Shown here: one piece after another, positions 18,189-27,366 of the stretch
Layout: every line of letters begins with the position of its first letter
How positions within the stretch are numbered: position 1 is the stretch's first letter
Origin: CADEDV01 sp964596345
Lineage (GTDB): Bacteria > Bacteroidota > Bacteroidia > Chitinophagales > Chitinophagaceae
Direction of reading: 5' to 3'
Assembly (NCBI GenBank): GCA_964596345.1
Contig: CAZQSZ010000006.1
Span: 248,001 to 312,000, forward strand
Length of the DNA: 64,000 nucleotides
Position numbers and translations under genes: made by a program
The notes under the pieces: model-generated
What the model saw: the letters and a program-made list of their open reading frames with translations, nothing else
What the model was told of the DNA's origin: nothing
The model's database searches: none

Positions 18189-19439
18189 TTAGGCTTTTTG
18201 ATAAAATGACTCAAGTTGTTTATGAAAATCGGTAACCTGTCTAGCGGTGACCGATGATGTCCTGTTTAACTGGTTGATAAATGTAACAATACCCCTGACT
18301 TCTGCCTCCTCACATCCCGTTTTGAACTGGAGTTTTGTAATAAATTCATCATCAAGATTGCTGGTCGGCAGTTTATACTTATTCCGCACATGCTCCAGGA
18401 AATAAGCCGCCATTTTATGGCTAAGATTATGATGATCGCCCCGGTCGTAATATAAACGCCCAATCGTCTTGACAAAATCAAGCGAATCGTTCCGGGGTTT
18501 GGCTATGACCGGGATGAACCGTTGCCTTCTTCTCATCTCCAGTAATACATACAGCAGCAGCGTAAATATGGCGATCAGCAGGGCCCACCTGGTCTGTTTG
18601 TATTTAAATAACTCACTCAGCGAATTGGAGCCTTCATTATCCTCATCATCATTATCTGAATAAAAACCTTTTTTATCAATAAAATATTCATCCCAGACCA
18701 ATTTTTTGGTATCCGGTGCAATGACGGAAAGTACGTTTTCATAATAAGCAAAATTATCGCCGTGCAACAGGAAGTAATTACTGAATGTGAGTGGTGCCAG
18801 GTGAAAATATAAATTACCCTGCCCGGTTTTGAGATGAATAAAGTTGGCTCGTTTCATTTCATCGGTACCCAGCTTATCTGCCATCGTGGTATCCATATCA
18901 TAAAACCAGGAATTAAAATGCAGACCTTTATAACTGAAATTTCTTGGCTCTGCAAAAGGAGGTTGCAGGAGTTTAAATGATGGTTTATCAGCTATATTAT
19001 TGCCGTTATTATCCGTTTGCAGGGAAATATTGATCTCGCTGCTCGTAGCACCGATAATCTCCTGCGCATCGGAAGAAAGAAACCGGGCACTGATGAATAC
19101 ATCATTACCATTCTCTGCAAAGCGGATCAGTTTTTTCATCTCGTATTCAGAAGCATAAAAGCGGGGAGAAATGATTAGCAATGCCTGCTTCTTGCCATAA
19201 TTGGACAACGAATCCCAGTCTCCGGGTTCGTTTTTACTGGTACTGATGGAGGCTTCCCGGAAAAGATGCCGGAGACTTTCGAATGCAATATAGGCTCCGT
19301 AAGGATTCTTGTCTTTTTTATTAAGGGTAACCCGCTGATCGGGTATCCTCACTCTTTCTTCACCTTTGCCGGTCAGCAGCATCACTGCCACCGCAAGGGC
19401 CACAAGAATTAACACGATATATAAAACCTGCTTCTTCAA
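18189..19439 (-). CDS. DUF4350 domain-containing membrane protein
   Basis: The 416-residue protein has an N-terminal membrane helix (about residues 5-24), then a DUF4350-type extracytoplasmic domain (KNPYGAYIAFESLRHLF, with LLIISPRFYASEYEMKKL) of class I glutamine-amidotransferase-like fold. A second helix follows at about 283-303 (ALLIAIFTLLLYVLLEMRRR), then a C-terminal cytoplasmic helical tail. The start is TTG at 19439, one base after the DUF4129 stop codon. There is no nearby ATG in frame. Function is unknown beyond its regular association with MoxR/DUF58 operons. Confidence 0.82.
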   Translation of the reverse strand: MKKQVLYIVLILVALAVAVMLLTGKGEERVRIPDQRVTLNKKDKNPYGAYIAFESLRHLFREASISTSKNEPGDWDSLSNYGKKQALLIISPRFYASEYEMKKLIRFAENGNDVFISARFLSSDAQEIIGATSSEINISLQTDNNGNNIADKPSFKLLQPPFAEPRNFSYKGLHFNSWFYDMDTTMADKLGTDEMKRANFIHLKTGQGNLYFHLAPLTFSNYFLLHGDNFAYYENVLSVIAPDTKKLVWDEYFIDKKGFYSDNDDEDNEGSNSLSELFKYKQTRWALLIAIFTLLLYVLLEMRRRQRFIPVIAKPRNDSLDFVKTIGRLYYDRGDHHNLSHKMAAYFLEHVRNKYKLPTSNLDDEFITKLQFKTGCEEAEVRGIVTFINQLNRTSSVTARQVTDFHKQLESFYQKA

Positions 19440-19440
19440 A

Positions 19441-20313
19441 TTATGATTTCACTAGAGGGTCAAAATTTTCAAATTCCTTTTTGATCAGCTGATAGCTCCC
19501 CGGGTTCACTTCAAAATGCCCGTACCAGCTGTATTCATAATGCCGGGTGATCCTGAAAAAGTCATTGTAATAAGTTGTTGAACTCAGTTGCATCAGGTAA
19601 TCAAGATTGGTACGGTCGGGTTGGTAGCGGATGATATTCCGCTCTGCCATATTCTTCAGTGTCCGCAAAAACATCAGCCGGATAGCCACCCGGTAATTCC
19701 CTGCCGCCGCTGCCTTATCAATTTCCTTCTGGTAATTGATCGCAAAAATATCTTCGGTCTCATCTGCAGCAGAGTCATCATGGATCTGCCTGTCTTTTCT
19801 GCGGAACAGGCTGACATTACTATTGGACAGGAAAATAAAAAGGAAAGCTATAAACCCGCCAATAATAACGATCCATAACAAAGTTTGCAGCACGGGGTTG
19901 CCTTTTTTTTCTTCCGCATCGCTTTCCCGCCGGTATTCAATTCTCCTGTTCCTGCCACTGTCATTCGGTGGCGCATATGCTGTTCCTTGCTGTTGCCGTT
20001 GCTGGTTTTTAAAAACAGAATCAGCATACCAGAAGTCCTTGTCTTTTTTCAACGCCTGGATCACACTATCCGGCAACTGCCGCAACAATAATGAATCCAT
20101 GCCATAGCCTTCCATCCACCGATGCAGGAAATAACCGGATTTTTCTTCAGCCGGGGGCTCCGCATTGTCGTCATCATATTCATCAACAGCCACCACTGTA
20201 TCCAACACTTCTTCCTGCGCCTGTATATCCTGGGTAACTAATAAAAAACCGAAGAGTAACAAAAACAGTTTTGTTACAATACCCCGCTTATATAATGATG
20301 AAAAAAAAGACAC
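19441..20313 (-). CDS. DUF4129-type membrane protein
   Basis: The 290-residue protein has a signal or anchor helix at the N-terminus (KLFLLLFGFLLVTQDIQAQ), an acidic periplasmic segment, one membrane helix at about 146-166 (LLWIVIIGGFIAFLFIFL), and a C-terminal cytoplasmic domain. That domain carries the DUF4129 features RVAIRLMFLRTLKNMAERN and DFFRITRHYEYSWYGHFEV. The start is GTG 20313, which follows the TAA of the SpoIIM gene with no gap, a sign of translational coupling. It is part of the MoxR operon. Confidence 0.8.
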   Translation of the reverse strand: MSFFSSLYKRGIVTKLFLLLFGFLLVTQDIQAQEEVLDTVVAVDEYDDDNAEPPAEEKSGYFLHRWMEGYGMDSLLLRQLPDSVIQALKKDKDFWYADSVFKNQQRQQQGTAYAPPNDSGRNRRIEYRRESDAEEKKGNPVLQTLLWIVIIGGFIAFLFIFLSNSNVSLFRRKDRQIHDDSAADETEDIFAINYQKEIDKAAAAGNYRVAIRLMFLRTLKNMAERNIIRYQPDRTNLDYLMQLSSTTYYNDFFRITRHYEYSWYGHFEVNPGSYQLIKKEFENFDPLVKS

Positions 20314-21282
20314 TTATACTTCCTCCTCGTTTAATTGAACCTTCATCCTGCGGCCAAGCCGGATGGGATAGATAACAAAATACCAGATCACAAAAATAAC
20401 CGACAGTGAAACCACTAATGTGGTAAGCACAGAAAGATCATTGTACAAACGGGTGATCAACCCTTCAAAAAAAGCAGCCAGTGCAAATACCGGCATCAGG
20501 CCAATGATCATTTTTACCCCGTCTTTGGCACCTTGTTTAAACGCATCGATGCGTTTGATGGTACCGGGAAAGAGAAAACTTTTCCCGAGCACCAGGCCGG
20601 CAGCGGCCGCTACTATAATCGCTGTAATCTCCAGGGTACCATGCACAAATACTACCAACCAGAAATCCAATCCTAATCCCTGCGAAGCAAACATTTCATC
20701 AAAGACACCCACCATCACACTGTTTTGAATAAGAATATAAATAGTGGGAACTCCACAGAAAATACCGGACGTAAAGGCGATCGTGGATACTTTAATGTTG
20801 TTGATCATGATACGGAGCCAGCTCAGGATGGGATTCCCCGATTCATACACACCGAAGGGGTTTCCATTTTCAATATTCTCTTTGGTCATATCCACATAGC
20901 CGCTGCTCAGCACACTGCGGGTAAAATTTTCGTCCTGGCTGGAGGCAAAAAAACCAAATGCAAAAAACAAGAGGAAAACAATGAAAGAAAACAGCATCAC
21001 TCCATGATGTTTATAAAAAGTAAGCGGCAGGTCATATTTCCAGAAAGTAACAAGCCGGTTCGATTCTTCTTTCCGGTTCTTGTAAATAGTGAGATAGACC
21101 TTCGAAGCTTCGTTGTTGATAAAACGGGTCACCTTACCGGAAGGATAAAATGTTTTCGCATACGCCAGGTCTTCCACCAGTTGGGTAAAATCCTTTGCCA
21201 TTTCATCAGGGTCTCCGGAAGGCTGGTGCTGGTTCTTCAGCCAGCGGTCTTTATTCTTCTTAATAAACAGGGCTTCTCTCAA
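20314..21282 (-). CDS. Stage II sporulation protein M (SpoIIM) family membrane protein
   Basis: The 322-residue protein has a cytoplasmic N-terminal helical part (about residues 1-95) and about five to six membrane helices. It bears the family pattern NNIKVSTIAFTSGIFCGVPTIY followed by FVHGTLEITAIIVAAAAG. Non-sporulating Bacteroidota carry this family in MoxR/DUF58/RDD clusters, where the role is unknown. The start is TTG at 21282 (MREALFIKKNKDRW), which matches the usual N-terminus. No ATG exists until residue 28. It is the first gene of the operon and divergent from RDD. Confidence 0.85.
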   Translation of the reverse strand: MREALFIKKNKDRWLKNQHQPSGDPDEMAKDFTQLVEDLAYAKTFYPSGKVTRFINNEASKVYLTIYKNRKEESNRLVTFWKYDLPLTFYKHHGVMLFSFIVFLLFFAFGFFASSQDENFTRSVLSSGYVDMTKENIENGNPFGVYESGNPILSWLRIMINNIKVSTIAFTSGIFCGVPTIYILIQNSVMVGVFDEMFASQGLGLDFWLVVFVHGTLEITAIIVAAAAGLVLGKSFLFPGTIKRIDAFKQGAKDGVKMIIGLMPVFALAAFFEGLITRLYNDLSVLTTLVVSLSVIFVIWYFVIYPIRLGRRMKVQLNEEEV

Positions 21283-21396
21283 ACGTCGGTGCTTTGGGTT
21301 GTAAAATACTATTTTTTGTAACTGCCTGTGTAAAGCATGCCCATTTTAATATATAAAAAGCAGTAATTTAACGGCCTGATAAAAACGACCGTTCCA

Positions 21397-22215
21397 ATGG
21401 GAGCTATCAAGGTACCTACCAATTTTAATATAGAGCTGGAATTTGAGATACCGGAATTTTACCGGCGGATGCTGGCGCTGATCATTGATATAACAATAGA
21501 ATTTTTTTACCTGAAAATCGCTTTTGGTATTCTTGAGAACGCCTACGGCAGCGATATTTTCATGGATAGCGAAGCACAATACAATAAGCAAGCCTGGTCC
21601 ATGATCTTATTTGTTCCAATTATGGTCTATCATGTGGCCCTTGAAACATTAATGAACGGGCAAAGTGTGGGCAAAAAGATCATGAGTTTGCGGGTGGTGG
21701 ATGAACGTGGAGGCAAACCCAGTATCAGCCAGTTTATTATCCGCTGGCTGCTGAGGGTATCTGATGTATGGGTCGCTTTGATCGTACTTATCTTACTGTA
21801 CTACCCCTCTGCTGTTAGGGATTCTGCAACTGCTCTGGTGATCTTTGCAGCACTTGCTTTTCTAATTGTAGACCTGGTATTGGTTGTTTCCTCAAAAAAA
21901 GGGCAACGAATTGGTGATAAACTAGCGCATACCATCCTGATCAGGACCAATACCAAATCGAATATTGAAGAAACGGTTTTCCAGGAAGTGGCGGACAGCT
22001 ATATTCCTTCTTTTCCGCAGATCATGCAATTAAGCGATAAAGATATCAATGCGATTAAAAGTATTTTAGAAACAGCCCGTAAAAAAGGTGATTTCTATAT
22101 GGCTTCCAATGCCAGTGAAAAGATAAAATCGCACCTGAAGATAGATTCTGCTTTATCTCCTTTTGATTTCCTGGATACCTTGCTGAAAGACTACAATTAT
22201 CTTTCTGTAAAATAG
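21397..22215 (+). CDS. RDD family membrane protein
   Basis: The 272-residue protein has an RDD domain in its N-terminal two thirds: FYRRMLALIIDITIEFF contains the Arg and Asp of helix 1, then GQSVGKKIMSLRVVD, and several membrane helices to about residue 165. A soluble C-terminal tail follows with QLSDKDINAIKSILETARKKGD. Some RDD proteins act in cation transport, but the role here is unknown. It is divergently placed to the SpoIIM-MoxR operon and belongs to that neighbourhood in many Bacteroidota. The start is ATG 21397. Confidence 0.87.
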   Translation: MGAIKVPTNFNIELEFEIPEFYRRMLALIIDITIEFFYLKIAFGILENAYGSDIFMDSEAQYNKQAWSMILFVPIMVYHVALETLMNGQSVGKKIMSLRVVDERGGKPSISQFIIRWLLRVSDVWVALIVLILLYYPSAVRDSATALVIFAALAFLIVDLVLVVSSKKGQRIGDKLAHTILIRTNTKSNIEETVFQEVADSYIPSFPQIMQLSDKDINAIKSILETARKKGDFYMASNASEKIKSHLKIDSALSPFDFLDTLLKDYNYLSVK

Positions 22216-22222
22216 AAGAATA

Positions 22223-22678
22223 CTATGCCCTGGCTACGAGAAACATCAATAATGCCAGCCCCAATAAGACGAGAATGATAATAAGTAATACCCCGATTAT
22301 TTTAAAGTAGGTTGACAGGTTCCCCAATCCTTCGGCAACTAATTGTTGATTATCTCCGTCAATGCCTGCCTTGGTATTTTTTGAGAACCGGTTTAAAAAT
22401 ATAAAGAGGAAAATACCGATGATCAAAGAAATGGCTACTGATACAATATTTTCTGATTGTTCAGCCTGGATAAAACTTCTTTCAAAACCTTCACTGCGGT
22501 AGAAGCTGGGTTTTGGTTTAGCACTTTCAACGATATAACTTACCAGTCCAAGGCCGGTACCGATAATTGACACCAGCGCAGCTATGCCTCCCCAATGAGC
22601 AGCACCACGTAATTGTTGTTTCACATTCTCATCGGCCTTGAGATCAAAAAGAGAGGAAGCTGTATCCTGATTTTCCAT
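22223..22678 (-). CDS. Small membrane protein, possibly DUF5362 family (copy 1)
   Basis: The 151-residue protein has an N-terminal tail SSLFDLKADENVKQQLRGAA and about three membrane helices (GGIAALVSIIGTGLGLVSYIV, a middle segment, and a C-terminal hydrophobic stretch ending MFLVARA). The NxxxxVAEGLGNLSTYFKIIGVL block before the last helix is shared with the next gene. I believe this corresponds to DUF5362, but that assignment is from memory of the family pattern. The function is unknown. It is convergent with the RDD gene (7-bp gap) and 19 bp from its paralogue. Confidence 0.7.
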   Translation of the reverse strand: MENQDTASSLFDLKADENVKQQLRGAAHWGGIAALVSIIGTGLGLVSYIVESAKPKPSFYRSEGFERSFIQAEQSENIVSVAISLIIGIFLFIFLNRFSKNTKAGIDGDNQQLVAEGLGNLSTYFKIIGVLLIIILVLLGLALLMFLVARA

Positions 22679-22697
22679 GTGTGTAGAATTAAATGAT

Positions 22698-23123
22698 TTA
22701 AGAAAGCATGTTTAAGATAGTAGACAGAATACTAAAGACTGAAATAACAACACTCAAAATAAAAAAAGTCTTCATTGCCCTGAATCCATCCGCTATATCA
22801 GTCGCATTCTTTCCCTGTATCCCCTTTTTAAGTAAGTTGGATGCCTTCAGAAGAAAAAACACCCATACACAAAAAAAAGCAATGACCAACAGTACAAGAA
22901 CTAAAAGCGTCACAGCCAAATCTGAATCCCCAAAAGAATATAAAGCACCGAGGTTGACAAGAATTTCCTGGCCACTTGCAGCAAGGGCAATCAACACAAG
23001 AGCAATGCAGACAATACCGACTATAGAAATAAAACGGGTCCATTTGCTGATCGCCAGGATATTAGCCTGTCCGCTTTGATCCAGCTCCATTTCAAACAAA
23101 GAAGAAGATTGATCCTGGTCCAT
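22698..23123 (-). CDS. Small membrane protein, possibly DUF5362 family (copy 2)
   Basis: This 141-residue protein is built like its neighbour. It has an acidic N-terminal tail with SSLFEMELDQSG, a first helix around FISIVGIVCIALVLIALA, then VTLLVLVLLVIAFFCVWVFF, a KNATDIADGFRAMKTFFILS block and a final helix. The two genes look like an old tandem duplication and are probably co-transcribed from upstream of 23123. The function is unknown. Confidence 0.7.
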   Translation of the reverse strand: MDQDQSSSLFEMELDQSGQANILAISKWTRFISIVGIVCIALVLIALAASGQEILVNLGALYSFGDSDLAVTLLVLVLLVIAFFCVWVFFLLKASNLLKKGIQGKNATDIADGFRAMKTFFILSVVISVFSILSTILNMLS

Positions 23124-23222
23124 ACAATAGATTTTGGTATAGCTAAAAGTAATGCCCGTTTCTTTCAGTCACAAATTTTTTTCTCTGAAATAAGAAGAAA
23201 TCAGTAAAACTCCGGGCAGTTG

Positions 23223-23261
23223 CAAAAAAATACTTCTGAGTAATGGTACTCAGAAGTATTT
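23223..23261 (-). terminator. Intrinsic terminator after proS
   Basis: A 15-bp perfect stem (23228-23242 with 23247-23261) and 4-nt loop are followed, on the minus strand, by seven T residues (23230-23224). It lies 22 nt past the proS stop codon. Confidence 0.9.
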
Positions 23262-23283
23262 ATGTCCAATCCATAGATCAGGA

Positions 23284-24762
23284 TTAATAAGCCCTTGCAA
23301 ACAACACCCGCTGCGTGGAAGGTTTTCCAGTCAGGATACACTGACCAGCCTCTGCTTCATTGTTCAGCGGGATACAACGGATCGTTGCTTTTGTTTTTTC
23401 TTTGATCGCATCTTCTGTTTCGCCAGTGCCATCCCAATGTGCTGCGATGAAACCGCCTTTCTCATCCAGCAGTTGTACAAACTCATCCCAGCTGTCGGCT
23501 TTCGTAATATGTTCATCCCGGTACGCCAGTGCTTTATTAAACATGGATTGCTGAATATCTTTCAGCAGGCTCTCCACATACTGCGCAATACCATCTAAGG
23601 ATACCACTCTTTTCTCTTTGGTATCCCGGCGGGCCACTTCAATCTCGTTCTTCTCCATATCACGGGCACCCAGGGCCAACCGTACCGGCACTCCTTTCAT
23701 TTCATACTCGGCAAATTTCCAGCCCGGCCTGGTGTTTTCATTATCATCATACTTCACCCGTATCCCAAGTGCTTTCAGTTCTTTGATGATCGCATCGGCT
23801 TTCTCCCCGATCATTGCTTTTTGTTCATCTCCTTTATAAATAGGAACGATCACAACCTGTAGCGGCGCAATTTTCGGTGGTAATACCAATCCCTGGTCAT
23901 CGCTATGCGCCATGACCAGTGCACCTACCAATCTTGTACTTACCCCCCAACTGGTGGCCCATACATAATCAAGCTGGTTTTCTTTATTAGAAAATTTCAC
24001 ATCAAATGCTTTGGCAAAATTCTGTCCCAGGAAATGTGAAGTTCCGGCCTGCAATGCCTTACCATCCTGCATCAGTGCTTCAATGCAATACGTATCCTCT
24101 GCACCGGCAAACCTTTCATTGGCAGATTTGACCCCTTTGATCACGGGCACAGCCATCCAGTTCTCCACAAAATCGGCATATACATGGAGCATTTTTTCTG
24201 TTTCTTCAATGGCTTCAGCTTTGCTGGCATGCGCCGTATGACCTTCCTGCCATAAAAATTCTGCGGTCCGCAGGAATAAACGGGTCCGCATTTCCCAACG
24301 CACCACGTTGGCCCACTGGTTGATTAACAGCGGCAGGTCACGGTAAGATTGTATCCATCCTTTATAGGTATTCCAGATGATCGCTTCACTGGTGGGACGA
24401 ACAATCAGTTCCTCCTCCAGTTTAGCTTCCGGGTCCACCACCAGTTTTCCTTTATTAGCCGGGTCTGTTTTCAGGCGGTAATGGGTGACAATGGCACATT
24501 CCTTGGCAAATCCTTCCGCATTTTTCTCTTCGGCCTCAAAAAGGCTTTTGGGAACAAACAGGGGGAAATAGGCATTCACATGCCCGGTATCCTTGAACAT
24601 TTTATCTAATGCGTCCCGCATATTTTCCCAAAGTGCATAGCCATATGGTTTTATGACCATGCAACCCCGGACGGCTGAATAATCAGCCAATTCCCCTTTA
24701 AGCACCAAGTCGTTATACCATTGTGAATAATCGGCCGCTCTTGATGTGATCTCTTTGCTCAT
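23284..24762 (-). CDS. proS: Prolyl-tRNA synthetase (ProS type 3, eukaryote/archaeon-like)
   Basis: The 492-residue class II synthetase charges tRNA-Pro with proline. It is the short form without the INS editing domain: SQWYNDLVLKGELADYS at the N-terminus, motif 2 RTRLFLRTAEFLWQEGHTAH, an ATSWGVSTRLVGALVMAHSDDQGLVLPP segment containing motif 3 features, then an anticodon-binding domain (VVIVPIYKG) and the C-terminal zinc-domain-like extension ending ...LFARAY. This type is standard in Bacteroidota. The start is ATG 24762. Confidence 0.96.
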   Translation of the reverse strand: MSKEITSRAADYSQWYNDLVLKGELADYSAVRGCMVIKPYGYALWENMRDALDKMFKDTGHVNAYFPLFVPKSLFEAEEKNAEGFAKECAIVTHYRLKTDPANKGKLVVDPEAKLEEELIVRPTSEAIIWNTYKGWIQSYRDLPLLINQWANVVRWEMRTRLFLRTAEFLWQEGHTAHASKAEAIEETEKMLHVYADFVENWMAVPVIKGVKSANERFAGAEDTYCIEALMQDGKALQAGTSHFLGQNFAKAFDVKFSNKENQLDYVWATSWGVSTRLVGALVMAHSDDQGLVLPPKIAPLQVVIVPIYKGDEQKAMIGEKADAIIKELKALGIRVKYDDNENTRPGWKFAEYEMKGVPVRLALGARDMEKNEIEVARRDTKEKRVVSLDGIAQYVESLLKDIQQSMFNKALAYRDEHITKADSWDEFVQLLDEKGGFIAAHWDGTGETEDAIKEKTKATIRCIPLNNEAEAGQCILTGKPSTQRVLFARAY

Positions 24763-24946
24763 GTTCCTGTTGCTTTTTGGGTTACCGGTACCGGGTTTAA
24801 CGGATCCGGCAACATTTAGTAATTCTTAACAGCGCCCCGGGCAATAATCCCGGTAAAACTTTTAAACTTTGTTACGCAAACGTTTGTTTACTCTATAAGT
24901 CGCACAAAAATAGTAACTTCAATTTTAACCGCTTAAACCATTTGCC

Positions 24947-25660
24947 ATGAAACACTCAATTTTACTTCTGGCAGTTTTTTCCGCCCTTGCCATCAGCAGT
25001 TGCACTACCGCTTATAAAACCGGTCAGACGCCTGATGATGTATATTACTCCCCGGTTCGCCCCGAAGATGAATATGTTAGCCGTGAAGAAAGAGACGACA
25101 GGCAATATCGTGGTGTGGATGAATACTATGATGACCGTTATCTCCGGATGCGGGTGCAAAACCGCCGCTGGAGGGACCTGGATGATTGGTATTATTATGG
25201 CGACCGTTACAGCTACAACTATTCCTACCTGAATAATAACTGGCACAACCCATGGTCTCCTTTTAATTACTGGAACTGTCATTTCAATCCTTATTATACC
25301 GGCGTGGTGATCGTTTCACCCAAAAGCCCGGTATACAGGAGCCCGAGGACCTTTAACCTGAATACCTATAACAGCAACTCGCTGACCAATAATAATTATT
25401 CGAATCCCAAGTACTCCAATTATGCCAACTCGAACAGCGGGGGAACAAGGGTGTTCAATAATTCATCCTATAACAATAGCAGTAATGGAAGCACAAGAAC
25501 AAACGGCAACACCGGCAGCTTCCTCAGAAATGTTTTCAATAACAATAACAGTTCTTCCAATACAAGAAGCTCCAGCAGTTCTTCTTCCTCTTCTTCCAGT
25601 TCCAGCAGTTCTTCCAGCTCATCAGGAAGTGGCAGCAGTGCACCGGTAAGAAAATTCTAA
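24947..25660 (+). CDS. Asn/Ser-rich lipoprotein of unknown function
   Basis: The 237-residue protein has a lipoprotein signal (lipobox ISSC, Cys about residue 19). The mature part is rich in Tyr, Asp, Arg and Trp (DDWYYYGDRYSYNYSY), then Asn-rich, and ends in a run of about 22 consecutive serines broken only late by Gly. The polyserine is encoded by mixed tct/tcc/tca/agc/agt codons at about 25570-25635. This suggests selection on the protein sequence rather than simple DNA slippage. Similar prolipoproteins occur in Chitinophagaceae, but the function is unknown. It is monocistronic, with a terminator at 25671. Confidence 0.75.
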   Translation: MKHSILLLAVFSALAISSCTTAYKTGQTPDDVYYSPVRPEDEYVSREERDDRQYRGVDEYYDDRYLRMRVQNRRWRDLDDWYYYGDRYSYNYSYLNNNWHNPWSPFNYWNCHFNPYYTGVVIVSPKSPVYRSPRTFNLNTYNSNSLTNNNYSNPKYSNYANSNSGGTRVFNNSSYNNSSNGSTRTNGNTGSFLRNVFNNNNSSSNTRSSSSSSSSSSSSSSSSSSSGSGSSAPVRKF

Positions 25661-25670
25661 ATTTTTAAAA

Positions 25671-25703
25671 AGCCCTTCTGTTAAAAGCAGGAGGGTTTTT
25701 TAT
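25671..25703 (+). terminator. Intrinsic terminator after the Ser-rich lipoprotein
   Basis: An 8-bp GC-rich stem (CCCTTCTG with CAGGAGGG, one G-T pair) with a 7-nt loop and a following T6 run. Confidence 0.8.
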
Positions 25704-25751
25704 AACAACAGTTACTGACTAATCATTGATAATCCTATTCAACTCTATAAC

Positions 25752-27311
25752 ATGAAAAGAATATTTTTCATAGCAGCCTGTTTGGCTTCAGCCAATGGGT
25801 TGCTGGCACAGGAACCGGCGGATGCACTCCGGTATGGCTGGACCACATCGAACGGAACGGCAAGACAGCAGGCGATCGGCGGCGCCATGGCATCACTTGG
25901 TGGAGATATATCCGCCACGTTTGTCAACCCGGCCGGTCTGGGCTTTTTTAAAACAGGTGATTTTGTACTGACACCGGCTTATAATTTCCTGAACAATAAG
26001 TCGAGCTATTTCGGAAGAACCGAAAAAGATAAATCAAAACAATTATCATTCGGTACCTCCGGCATTATCTGGGGAACCGGTGAAATCAACACCCGTACCA
26101 GTAAATCATCAGGAAGTGCTTTTGCAATAGCAGTGAACAGGACGGCCAATTTCAACAATAATATTTTATACCGTGGTCTTAATACCCAAAGCTCTTACTC
26201 CCAAAAATTTTTAGAGCAACTGCGGAATGATAATGTAACCGATGCAAATGTAGCAGTCAGCAATTACCCCTTTGGTACCAGCTTAGCGATGAATACATTC
26301 TGGATCGACACCGCCAATGGTTATATGAGCGGCAACAGGAATTTTGTTTCCCTGGCACAACCATTACTCGCTACCGGCGGCCTGATACAGGAACAAATTG
26401 TGAACAGCAGTGGTGGAATTACGGAGCTGGCTTTAGCCGGTGCCGGCAATATCAGGGATAAATTTTACTTCGGTGCCACCCTGGGCATTCCTTTCCTGAA
26501 TTATACCCGTGAATCGAGCTTCTCCGAAGCAGATGCCAGTACAGATATCAATAACCGTTTTGATTTTGCCACGATCAATGAGAACCTGAGCACCAAAGGA
26601 ACGGGCCTGAACCTGAAGCTGGGTATCATCTATAAACCGGTGGAATATGTCCGGTTGGGATTTGCCTTCCACACGCCTACTTTCTACCGGCTCACGGATA
26701 AATACAATGCCACTGTTATCACCGACACCGAAGGTTTCCAGGGAAGACTGAACCAGAGTTCCTCTCTGTTTACCGGCGGTAATGATGCCGAGATCAGCTA
26801 CTGGCATTTTACACCCTATCGTGTTATGATCAGTGGCTCTTATGTATTGAGAGAAATTGAAGATGTAAGAAAACAAAAAGGATTCCTGACTGCTGATATT
26901 GAATATGTGAATTATAAATCTTCTTCCTTTACGACCGACCCGGAAGCCGATGACAGCGAAGAAACAAGGAATTATTTCAAAAAACTGAACAATGCAATTG
27001 ATGATGCCTATAAAGGCGCATTCAATATCAAAGTGGGTGGCGAATTAAAATTCACTACCATCATGGCAAGATTGGGTGCTGCCTATTATGGCAACCCTTA
27101 TAAAGACCTGGCGGGAGAAAAAGGAAGCCGTTTTTCGGCTAGTGGTGGCCTGGGTTACCGCAATAAAGGCATGTTCATCGACCTGAGTTATGTACACACG
27201 ATGGGTAAAGATGTGCACTATGCGTACCGACTTCAATACAGTGCTTTCTCCGGGGCGAGAATAAAGAATACAGGCGGCAATGCAGTGCTGACAGTTGGGT
27301 TCAAGATATAA
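25752..27311 (+). CDS. OmpP1/FadL-family outer membrane transport protein
   Basis: The 519-residue protein has a signal peptide (MKRIFFIAACLASANGLLAQ) and the FadL/TodX hallmark NPAGLGFF close to the mature N-terminus (within GGAMASLGGDISATFVNPAGL). Long amphipathic beta-strands and a C-terminal strand ending in VGFKI fit a 14-strand barrel. The family passes hydrophobic compounds such as fatty acids across the outer membrane; the substrate here is not indicated. It is monocistronic, with a terminator with a GCAA loop downstream. Confidence 0.85.
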   Translation: MKRIFFIAACLASANGLLAQEPADALRYGWTTSNGTARQQAIGGAMASLGGDISATFVNPAGLGFFKTGDFVLTPAYNFLNNKSSYFGRTEKDKSKQLSFGTSGIIWGTGEINTRTSKSSGSAFAIAVNRTANFNNNILYRGLNTQSSYSQKFLEQLRNDNVTDANVAVSNYPFGTSLAMNTFWIDTANGYMSGNRNFVSLAQPLLATGGLIQEQIVNSSGGITELALAGAGNIRDKFYFGATLGIPFLNYTRESSFSEADASTDINNRFDFATINENLSTKGTGLNLKLGIIYKPVEYVRLGFAFHTPTFYRLTDKYNATVITDTEGFQGRLNQSSSLFTGGNDAEISYWHFTPYRVMISGSYVLREIEDVRKQKGFLTADIEYVNYKSSSFTTDPEADDSEETRNYFKKLNNAIDDAYKGAFNIKVGGELKFTTIMARLGAAYYGNPYKDLAGEKGSRFSASGGLGYRNKGMFIDLSYVHTMGKDVHYAYRLQYSAFSGARIKNTGGNAVLTVGFKI

Positions 27312-27336
27312 CTGCACATCGGTTAAAGATAGTTAG

Positions 27337-27366
27337 AGCACTTGCGCAAGCAGGTGCTTTTATTTT
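27337..27366 (+). terminator. Intrinsic terminator after the OmpP1/FadL gene
   Basis: A 9-bp stem AGCACTTGC / GCAGGTGCT with a GCAA tetraloop is followed by TTTATTTT. Confidence 0.85.

Noticed and set aside
20725..21321. Plus-strand ORF of 198 codons opposite the SpoIIM gene
   Set aside because: It is antisense to a well-supported membrane protein gene, and its composition is typical of a shadow frame.
24877..24886. Palindrome CAAACGTTTG upstream of the Ser-rich lipoprotein as an operator
   Set aside because: A single 10-bp palindrome in an A/T-rich region with no second copy in the window is too weak to call.
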